Shown piece after piece: positions 1 to 8,100 of a DNA stretch of 64,000 nt. Below the pieces are notes generated by a model, which was not told the origin of the DNA, did not search any database, and saw only the letters and a program-made list of their open reading frames with translations. The translations under genes and the position numbers were made by a program. The first letter of the stretch is position 1. The number at the start of each line of letters is the position of its first letter. The DNA comes from Siphonodentalium dalli (lineage: Eukaryota; Mollusca; Scaphopoda; Gadilida; Siphonodentaliidae): positions 13,313,729 to 13,377,728 of the forward strand of contig CP136068.1 in the NCBI GenBank assembly GCA_032622095.1. The letters run 5' to 3'.

Positions 1-422
1 AATTCATCACTTTTCTCTGTATCTTTAGATTCTTTACAAGGAAGACGAAATCTGACTTTTGTCTCAGTAGAAGGCTTCATGATACTTTTAGGTTCTTTTT
101 CTTTCGCAGCCAATATTTTTTCTTTTTTGATCTGTTTCTGTTCTTTCGATTTCTGAACATCATGAACCCTGATTGGTATATCTATCTCTTCTGCAACGAA
201 ACGAAGATTCACTTTTACTTCTTGATGCGTTACTTGTGTTTTCACGTCAATATCCCTGCGAAGACATCTCAGTTCATCTAAAATCGCTTTTAAAATGAGT
301 GTATCTCCACCTATAGTCATTGTCGTATTAGCTTGGCCTGTTGACTGTGGTGCCGCATATGTATTCTGTACAACAGGATTACTGTATATCTCACTCTGAA
401 GAAATTCTGTTAACGGATCCAT
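1..422 (-). CDS. Unrecognised lysine-rich protein, N-terminal part (runs off the left edge)
   Basis: The minus strand is open from an ATG to the window edge: 140 codons and two further bases, with no stop. The protein starts MDPLTEFLQSE. It has a short polar, Gln/Thr-rich stretch at about residues 18-40, a probably helical segment near residues 45-65 (ILDELRCLRRDID), and a strongly Lys/Glu-rich tail from about residue 85 (KEQKQIKKEK). I see no signal peptide, membrane span or known motif. I chose this ATG because it is preceded by TCAAAG, exactly like the ATG of the divergent neighbour, and lies about 50 bp downstream of a TATAAAA. An in-frame ATG 18 codons upstream (476) would put the start inside that TATA box, but it has its own in-frame stop 5 codons further up and cannot be excluded. 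Function unknown. Confidence 0.6.
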   Translation of the reverse strand, partial: MDPLTEFLQSEIYSNPVVQNTYAAPQSTGQANTTMTIGGDTLILKAILDELRCLRRDIDVKTQVTHQEVKVNLRFVAEEIDIPIRVHDVQKSKEQKQIKKEKILAAKEKEPKSIMKPSTETKVRFRLPCKESKDTEKSDE

Positions 423-464
423 CTTTGATAGCAATGCAATGTAACGTTGATCAAATTCGAAAAT

Positions 465-473
465 ATTTTTATA
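465..473 (-). promoter_or_regulatory. TATA-like box of the minus-strand gene
   Basis: Reads TATAAAAAT on the minus strand, about 50 bp upstream of the chosen ATG at 422. That leaves room for a leader of about 20 nt if transcription starts about 30 bp below the TATA. The in-frame ATG at 476 would lie upstream of it, which supports the later start. Confidence 0.45.
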
Positions 474-498
474 CATTTGACACGGGCGTCAATGAAAT

Positions 499-555
499 CA
501 CATGTCGCATTGACGTTAAAATTGACAAATGTTTCCTGGCGTTGTGTTTTTTCAG
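499..555 (-). promoter_or_regulatory. Mirrored promoter box, left copy, with CRE-like core
   Basis: Contains CACATGTCGCATTGACGTTA, followed by a diverged TTGACAAATG.TTCCTGGCG and a terminal AAACACAAC (minus sense). Its reverse complement recurs at 917-974 with only a few substitutions and single-base indels. The core TGACGTTA (minus sense TAACGTCA) matches the ATF/CREB (CRE-like) half-site family. Position and orientation relative to the ATG match those of the right copy. That it functions as a promoter element is inference. Confidence 0.5.
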
Positions 556-916
556 AGACGGATCAGCATTCATATTTTTCTTGATCATTATTGCATAGCG
601 ATCAAACAAATGTTTTTTATTTCGTTAGATCATTATCTATTATTTGGTACACATGATTGATATATTTGTTACCTCGTTAGGAAAATATGGAATGTTTTTC
701 TAGTTTTGTTTTTGGAGATGTACATATTTTATACATAAAACTGAACACAAGAAAACATACTGAACATTTTTCTTCATCATTACAATCGATAACTTTACTT
801 GGTCATCGTTTATGAACGAAGATGAATTCATATGTTAAAATATCTTAATTAATTGCATATACTATCATGAATTTAATCTATATCATATCGAAATGGTGAA
901 ACTAACAGATAATGCA

Positions 917-974
917 CTGAAAAGAAACACAACGTCAGGGAGCATTTGTCATTTTAACGTCAATGCGACATGTG
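917..974 (+). promoter_or_regulatory. Mirrored promoter box, right copy, with CRE-like core
   Basis: Reads CTGAAAAGAAACACAACGTC, then CATTTGTCATTTTAACGTC and AATGCGACATGTG. It is the inverted copy of 499-555. It ends 70 bp before the ATG at 1045; the left copy ends 76 bp before the ATG at 422. Conserved sequence, orientation and spacing argue for a shared regulatory element rather than chance. Confidence 0.5.
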
Positions 975-998
975 CTTTCTCTACCGCCCGCGCAATCG

Positions 999-1006
999 TA
1001 ATATAT
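999..1006 (+). promoter_or_regulatory. TATA-like box of the plus-strand gene
   Basis: TAATATAT lies about 40 bp before the ATG at 1045. It is a weaker match than the left TATA box. The leader downstream ends in TCAAAG just before the ATG, as in the divergent gene. Confidence 0.35.
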
Positions 1007-1044
1007 GTTCAAGACGGATCTTCTGACTTATTCTACATTCAAAG

Positions 1045-1512
1045 ATGACTGCTGTAAACATAACAGATCTTGACGAGATAATGGTACAGGGGGTATACTG
1101 TAAAGCAGTGTGCGGCGGCGAAGAAATATCTCTGTTTTGGAGGGCACTCAGCGTTGCGGTTTACGGGACGACCGATGGATGGATGGTTCTGAGAGATGCG
1201 GCAGTTGACCTGTACTACGCAGAGAGTGACGAACTTGGTGCGTCGGCACAAGATTTACGGCGCACACCACTTTTGGCTGAATCAAGATTGATGGTTGAAT
1301 TAGCGGCGACTGTTATACAGCGACCTATCGTCATGTTTGATGCTACCAAAGGCGGCTACAAATCAACACCAAGATTCAAGTCATCAATAACTCTAGTGTG
1401 GATCCCACACGTTTGCCACGAGCATTATTGTGAATGCGAAATATGGATGAGGCGAGGAGACAAATCAATTGAAGTTTTGGCGAACAAAGAAGTTCAATGT
1501 GGCGGATTCTAA
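1045..1512 (+). CDS. OTU-like cysteine-protease-fold protein with Ser at the catalytic Cys position
   Basis: Intronless ORF of 155 residues. Residues 27-40 (EISLFWRALSVAVYG) align with the OTU family block D-G-x-C-L-F-x-A-L..-Y-G. Here the acidic residue is Glu, the catalytic Cys is Ser and there is one extra Trp. A following LRDAAVDLY matches the LR..v...l helix of OTU domains. Near the C terminus, HEHYCECEIW matches the HY.v block that holds the catalytic His. OTU enzymes cleave ubiquitin conjugates in cytosol or nucleus; without the Cys this protein is probably inactive or only binds ubiquitin, which is inference. The length is just enough for a minimal OTU fold. It diverges from the gene at 422, shares its promoter plan, and ends in a histone-type stem-loop. 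Similar Ser-bearing OTU-like domains may occur in invertebrate mobile elements, so a transposon or viral origin is possible. The assignment is by eye only. Confidence 0.6.
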   Translation: MTAVNITDLDEIMVQGVYCKAVCGGEEISLFWRALSVAVYGTTDGWMVLRDAAVDLYYAESDELGASAQDLRRTPLLAESRLMVELAATVIQRPIVMFDATKGGYKSTPRFKSSITLVWIPHVCHEHYCECEIWMRRGDKSIEVLANKEVQCGGF

Positions 1513-1523
1513 ACTATAACAAA

Positions 1524-1529
1524 AATAAA
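1524..1529 (+). promoter_or_regulatory. AATAAA, possible poly(A) signal
   Basis: AATAAA lies 12 bp after the stop codon and directly upstream of the histone-type stem-loop. In AT-rich DNA it may be chance, but a gene with both signals could be processed either way. Confidence 0.3.
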
Positions 1530-1531
1530 AC

Positions 1532-1547
1532 GGCCCTTTTCAGGGCC
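1532..1547 (+). terminator. Histone-type 3' mRNA stem-loop
   Basis: A 6 bp stem GGCCCT/AGGGCC closes a TTTC loop. It is flanked by AAAAC on the left and ACCA on the right: AAAAC-GGCCCTTTTCAGGGCC-ACCA. This is the canonical form of the metazoan replication-dependent histone 3' element, which is bound by SLBP and cleaved after the ACCA with help of U7 snRNP. It starts 20 bp after the stop codon, the usual distance in histone genes. An A/G-rich GAAAAGAAAAAC at 1559-1570 starts 12 bp beyond the stem, where the histone downstream element normally lies. The upstream gene does not encode a histone. Confidence 0.8.
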
Positions 1548-1558
1548 ACCAAATATTC

Positions 1559-1570
1559 GAAAAGAAAAAC
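1559..1570 (+). promoter_or_regulatory. Candidate histone downstream element (U7 pairing site)
   Basis: Purine-rich GAAAAGAAAAAC at the expected distance after the stem-loop. It resembles the CAAGAAAGA type of U7 snRNA target. The U7 RNA of this species would be needed to test pairing. Confidence 0.4.
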
Positions 1571-1691
1571 TCTTGATTGCTAATTGATATTTTCCAAAGT
1601 GAGATTTTCCTTTTGAAAAAAAATAATTCTAAGTCCATTTTCATTTTTTCCGATCAGAAATATCACATCAATGACAGGAATATCTATCCTC

Positions 1692-2087
1692 AGGGGGGAA
1701 CTATGGCCCAGTACCCATCAGTGGGGGGCACTATGGCCCAGTACCCCCCAGTGGGGGGCACTATGGCCCAGTACCCCCCAGTGGGGGGCACTATGGCCCA
1801 GTACCCCCCAGTGGGGGGCACTATGGCCCAGTATCGAATACTGGACCATAGATCGTCCAGTATTCGATACTGGGCCATAGTGCCCCCACTGGGGGGCACT
1901 ATGGCCCAGTATCGAATACTGGACGATCTATGGTCCAGTATTCGATACTGGGCCATAGTGCCCCCCACTGGGGGGTACTGGGCCATAGTGCCCCCCACTG
2001 GGGGGTACTGGGCCATAGTGCCCCCCACTGGGGGGTACTGGGCCATAGTGCCCCCCCACTGGGGGGTACTGGGCCATAGTGCCCCCC
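1692..2087. repeat. 396 bp nested palindrome of 30 bp minisatellite units
   Basis: The left arm holds 30 bp direct repeats, each containing CTATGGCCCAGTACC plus CCCAGTGGGGGGCA. The right arm is the reverse complement of the left, with the centre of symmetry at about 1889.5. Each arm contains a smaller perfect palindrome based on TATCGAATACTGGA (1832-1869 and 1910-1947), and these two are themselves symmetric about the same centre. Every unit also has an internal inverted repeat (CCCCCCA-GTGGGGGG). Reading frames across it are open only because the repeat has no stops; I do not call a gene. It replaces most of a MITE whose right end survives at 2097. Confidence 0.9.
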
Positions 2088-2096
2088 ATTACTACT

Positions 2097-2129
2097 GACG
2101 TAATTCTACTTATTTAGTTCCTTCTAACC
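2097..2129. mobile_element. Truncated right end of the satellite-borne MITE
   Basis: The last 33 bp (GACGTAATTC...CTTCTAACC) are identical to the right terminus of the complete MITEs further on, including the full 18 bp terminal repeat. The usual TTA target copy follows at 2130-2132 and then the first satellite unit. The body and left end of the element are missing, and the 30 bp palindrome stands in their place. So the satellite array once extended further left, or the palindrome arose within the MITE. Confidence 0.85.
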
Positions 2130-5100
2130 TTAAGAGATGTGCAAACATGACCCTATGTAATTCCTACTACCTCTGCGTGAAGCTGTGTCATATCTATGCT
2201 AAATAAAACTGATTTTACACATTTCTTTGTTCTCGTTCCCCAGCAATCATGGTTATTTTAACCCCACTGTATCTGAAGATGGTTGATCTACTGGGGAAAT
2301 TTTGGTGGAAATTTGTCCATGTCGTTGCCAATGATGGGAACGTCCCTTCCTAAATAAAAGAATTAATAGTTGGGAATTGATCAGTACTGTCTGCAGTTCA
2401 ACATAAAAAATTATGGGTGTCTCAGGGTCATCTCATGCCGAGATTTGCCATATTTGGGAAAATTCTTAAAATATGTGGAAATTTTGGTAAAATTTGGTAA
2501 TTAAACTAACAGAAGGTGCCTTTAATGGGCATGAAGCGCATGTATATAGCGGCATAGACAATACGTGCAAATCATGTTTCAGATGATATGCTTAGTTGAC
2601 CAAAATTGTCCGGGTTTCTGAATAAATAGTTAGATTTTTACACCCCACCCCCCCCCCCCCCTTGCATCAGGAAGATAGGAATTTCCAAGTGGTCGACAAG
2701 TTGGCAGCTGCATGGTTAAAAATACTCGAGACATCAAGTTTATGCTGATGGTCAGATGTCCACAAATAGATAAAGATATCGATGTGAGGTTATTTCTCTC
2801 TTAAAGTGGCACACCAGATACAGAATAACGATAAATAAATGAAAATCTCACTAAGGTTATTAGGTGCAAATATTCCCCACTTCCTGAAAAATGGCAATAA
2901 AATCCAAATTCTGGCGTAATGTAATGTCTAACTATGTATGCTTCGCAAATCAGATCACAATTATGTCATTTTTCACCACCTTTGTCCATCATAAGCCGAA
3001 ATACGAAAAATTCGATTTTTCTGCTTAAGAGATGTGCAAACATGACCCTATGTAATTCCTACTACCTCTGCGTGAAGCTGTGTCATATCTATGCTAAATA
3101 AAACTGATTTTACACATTTCTTTGTTCTCGTTCCCCAGCAATCATGGTTATTTTAACCCCACTGTATCTGAAGATGGTTGATCTACTGGGGAAATTTGTC
3201 CATGTCGTTGCCAATGATGGGAACGTCCCTTCCTAAATGAAAGAATTAATAGTTGGGAATTGATCAGTACTGTCTGCAGTTCAACATAACAAATTATGGG
3301 TGTCTCAGGGTCATCTCATGCCGAGATTTGCCATATTTGGGAAAATTCTTAAAATATGTGGAAATTTTGGTAAAATTTGGTAATTAAACTAACAGAAGGT
3401 GCCTTTAATGGGCATGAAGCGCATGTATATAGCGGCATAGACAATACGTGCAAATCATGTTTCAGATGATATGCTTAGTTGACCAAAATTGTCCGGGTTT
3501 CTGAATAAATAGTTAGATTTTTACACCCCACCCCCCTTGCATCAGGAAGATATGAATTTCCAAGCGGTCGACAAGTTGGCAGCTGCATGGTTAAAAATAC
3601 TCGAGACATCAAGTTTATGCTGATGGTCAGATGTCCACAAATAGATAAAGATATCGATGTGAGGTTATTTCTCTCTTAAAGTGGCACACCAGATACAGAA
3701 TAACGATAAATAAATGAAAATCTCACTAAGGTTATTAGGTGCAAATATTCCCCACTTCCTGAAAAATGGCAATAAAATCCTAATTCTGACGTAATGTAAT
3801 GTCTAACTATGTATGCTTCGCAAATCAGATCACAATTATGTCATTTTTCACCACCTTTGTCCATCATAAGCCGAAATACGAAAAATTCGATTTTTCTGCT
3901 TAAGAGATGTGCAACCATGACCCTATGTAATTCCTACTACCTCTGCGTGAAGCTGTGTCATATCTATGCTAAATAAAACTGATTTTACACATTTCTTTGT
4001 TCTCGTTCCCCAGCAATCATGGTTATTTTAACCCCACTGTATCTGAAGATGGTTGATCTACTGGGGAAATTTTGGTGGAAATTTGTCCATGTCGTTGCCA
4101 ATGATGGGAACGTCCCTTCCTAAATAAAAGAATTAATAGTTGGGAATTGATCAGTACTGTCTGCAGTTCAACATAAAAAATTATGGGTGTCTCAGGGTCA
4201 TCTCATGCCGAGATTTGCCATATTTGGGAAAATTCTTAAAATATGTGGAAATTTTGGTAAAATTTGGTAATTAAACTAACAGAAGGTGCCTTTAATGGGC
4301 ATGAAGCGCATGTATATAGCGGCATAGACAATACGTGCAAATCATGTTTCAGATGGATATGCTTAGTTGACCAAAATTGTCCGGGTTTCTGAATAAATAG
4401 TTAGATTTTTACACCCCACCCCCCTTGCATCAGGAAGATATGAATTTCCAAGTGGTCGACAAGTTGGCAGCTGCATGGTTAAAAATACTCGAGACATCAA
4501 GTTTATGCTGATGGTCAGATGTCCACAAATAGATAAAGATATCGATGTGAGGTTATTTCTCTCTTAAAGTGGCACACCAGATACAGAATAACGATAAATA
4601 AATGAAAATCTCACTAAGGTTATTAGGTGCAAATATTCCCCACTTCCTGAAAAATGGCAATAAAATCCTAATTCTGGCGTAATGTAATGTCTAACTATGT
4701 ATGCTTCGCAAATCAGATCACAATTATGTCATTTTTCACCACCTTTGTCCATCATAAGCCGAAATACGAAAAATTCGATTTTTCTGCTTAAGAGATGTGC
4801 AAACATGACCCTATGTAATTCCTACTACCTCTGCGTGAAGCTGTGTCATATCTATGCTAAATAAAACTGATTTTACACATTTCTTTGTTCTCGTTCCCCA
4901 GCAATCATGGTTATTTTAACCCCACTGTATCTGAAGATGGTTGATCTACTGGGGAAATTTGTCCATGTCGTTGCCAATGATGGGAACGTCCCCTTCCTAA
5001 ATGAAAGAATTAATAGTTGGGAATTGATCAGTACTGTCTGCAGTTCAACATAACAAATTATGGGTGTCTCAGGGTCATCTCATGCCGAGATTTGCCATAT

Positions 5101-8100
5101 TTGGGAAAATTCTTAAAATATGTGGAAAATTTTGGTAATTAAACTAACAGAAGGTGCCTTTAATGGGCATGAAGCGCATGTATATAGCGGCATAGACAAT
5201 ACGTGCAAATCATGTTTCAGATGATATGCTTAGTTGACCAAAATTGTCCGGGTTTCTGAATAAATAGTTAGATTTTTACACCCCACCCCCTTGCATCAGG
5301 AAGATATGAATTTCCAAGTGGTCGACAAGTTGGCAGCTGCATGGTTAAAAATACTCGAGACATCAAGTTTATGCTGATGGTCAGATGTCCACAAATAGAT
5401 AAAGATATCGATGTGAGGTTATTTCTCTCTTAAAGTGGCACACCAGATACAGAATAACGATAATAAATGAAAATCTCACTAAGGTTATTAGGTGCAAATA
5501 TTCCCCCACTTCCTGAAAAATGGCAATAAAATCCTAATTCTGGCGTAATGTAATGTCTAACTATGTATGCTTCGCAAATCAGATCACAATTATGTCATTT
5601 TTCACCACCTTTGTCCATCATAAGCCGAAATACGAAAAATTCGATTTTTCTGCCTTAAGAGATGTGCAAACATGACCCTATGTAATTCCTACTACCTCTG
5701 CGTGAAGCTGTGTCATATCTATGCTAAATAAAACTGATTTTACACATTTCTTTGTTCTCGTTCCCCAGCAATCATGGTTATTTTAACCCCCACTGTATCT
5801 GAAGATGGTTGATCTACTGGGGAAATTTTGGTGGAAATTTGTCCATGTCGTTGCCAATGATGGGAACGTCCCTTCCTAAATAAAAGAATTAATAGTTGGG
5901 AATTGATCAGTACTGTCTGCAGTTCAACATAAAAAATTATGGGTGTCTCAGGGTCATCTCATGCCGAGATTTGCCATATTTGGGAAAATTCTTAAAATAT
6001 GTGGAAATTTTGGTAAAATTTGGTAATTAAACTAACAGAAGGTGCCTTTAATGGGCATGAAGCGCATGTATATAGCGGCATAGACAATACGTGCAAATCA
6101 TGTTTCAGATGATATGCTTAGTTGACCAAAATTGTCCGGGTTTCTGAATAAATAGTTAGATTTTTACACCCCACCCCCCCTTGCATCAGGAAGATAGGAA
6201 TTTCCAAGTGGTCGACAAGTTGGCAGCTGCATGGTTAAAAATACTCGAGACATCAAGTTTATATGGTCAGATGTCCACAAATAGATAAAGATATCGATGT
6301 GAGGTTATTTCTCTCTTAAAGTGGCACACCAGATACAGAATAACGATAAATAAATGAAAATCTCACTAAGGTTATTAGGTGCAAATATTCCCCACTTCCT
6401 GAAAAATGGCAATAAAATCCTAATTCTGGCGTAATGTAATGTCTAACTATGTATGCTTCGCAAATCAGATCACAATTATGTCATTTTTCACCACCTTTGT
6501 CCATCATAAGCCGAAATACGAAAAATTCGATTTTTCTGCTTAAGAGATGTGCAAACATGACCCTATGTAATTCCTACTACCTCTGCGTGAAGCTGTGTCA
6601 TATCTATGCTAAATAAAACTGATTTTACACATTTCTTTGTTCTCGTTCCCCAGCAATCATGGTTATTTTAACCCCACTGTATCTGAAGATGGTTGATCTA
6701 CTGGGGAAATTTGTCCATGTCGTTGCCAATGATGGGAACGTCCCTTCCTAAATGAAAGAATTAATAGTTGGGAATTGATCAGTACTGTCTGCAGTTCAAC
6801 ATAACAAATTATGGGTGTCTCAGGGTCATCTCATGCCGAGATTTGCCATATTTGGGAAAATTCTTAAAATATGTGGAAATTTTGGTAATTAAACTAACAG
6901 AAGGTGCCTTTAATGGGCATGAAGCGCATGTATATAGCGGCATAGACAATACGTGCAAATCATGTTTCAGATGATATGCTTAGTTGACCAAAATTGTCCG
7001 GGTTTCTGAATAAATAGTTAGATTTTTACACCCCACCCCCTTGCATCAGGAAGATATGAATTTCCAAGTGGTCGACAAGTTGGCAGCTGCATGGTTAAAA
7101 ATACTCGAGACATCAAGTTTATGCTGATGGTCAGATGTCCACAAATAGATAAAGATATCGATGTGAGGTTATTTCTCTCTTAAAGTGGCACACCAGATAC
7201 AGAATAACGATAAATAAATGAAAATCTCACTAAGGTTATTAGGTGCAAATATTCCCCACTTCCTGAAAAATGGCAATAAAATCCTAATTCTGGCGTAATG
7301 TAATGTCTAACTATGTATGCTTCGCAAATCAGATCACAATTATGTCATTTTTCACCACCTTTGTCCATCATAAGCCGAAATACGAAAAATTCGATTTTTC
7401 TGCTTAAGAGATGTGCAAACATGACCCTATGTAATTCCTACTACCTCTGCGTGAAGCTGTGTCATATCTATGCTAAATAAAACTGATTTTACACATTTCT
7501 TTGTTCTCGTTCCCCAGCAATCATGGTTATTTTAACCCCACTGTATCTGAAGATGGTTGATCTACTGGGGAAATTTTGGTGGAAATTTGTCCATGTCGTT
7601 GCCAATGATGGGAACGTCCCTTCCTAAATAAAAGAATTAATAGTTGGGAATTGATCAGTACTGTCTGCAGTTCAACATAAAAAATTATGGGTGTCTCAGG
7701 GTCATCTCATGCCGAGATTTGCCATATTTGGGAAAATTCTTAAAATATGTGGAAATTTTGGTAAAATTTGGTAATTAAACTAACAGAAGGTGCCTTTAAT
7801 GGGCATGAAGCGCATGTATATAGCGGCATAGACAATACGTGCAAATCATGTTTCAGATGATATGCTTAGTTGACCAAAATTGTCCGGGTTTCTGAATAAA
7901 TAGTTAGATTTTTACACCCCACCCCCCTTGCATCAGGAAGATAGGAATTTCCAAGTGGTCGACAAGTTGGCAGCTGCATGGTTAAAAATACTCGAGACAT
8001 CAAGTTTATGCTGATGGTCAGATGTCCACAAATAGATAAAGATATCGATGTGAGGTTATTTCTCTCTTAAAGTGGCACACCAGATACAGAATAACGATAA

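Larger units (their letters stand above)
423..1044. promoter_or_regulatory. Bidirectional intergenic promoter region between two divergent genes
   Basis: AT-rich spacer between two head-to-head ATGs. It carries a long inverted repeat (499-555 and 917-974) near its two ends, so each gene has the same box in the same orientation relative to itself. Each box is followed by a TATA-like sequence and then by TCAAAG-ATG. Between the two boxes, from 556 to 916, I see no ORF and no other clear motif. Confidence 0.6.

Noticed and set aside
1577-2098. 173-codon plus-strand and 118-codon minus-strand open frames (MAQYPPVGG-type repeats)
   Set aside because: They are translations of the 30 bp palindromic minisatellite, open in several frames on both strands with almost the same peptide on each. 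This is explained by the palindrome, not by a gene.
6768-6974. 68-codon ORF starting MGIDQYC, also at 34663 and 36865
   Set aside because: It is open only in B-type satellite units that carry an 11 bp deletion; other units break it by frameshift. There is no conservation as coding sequence.
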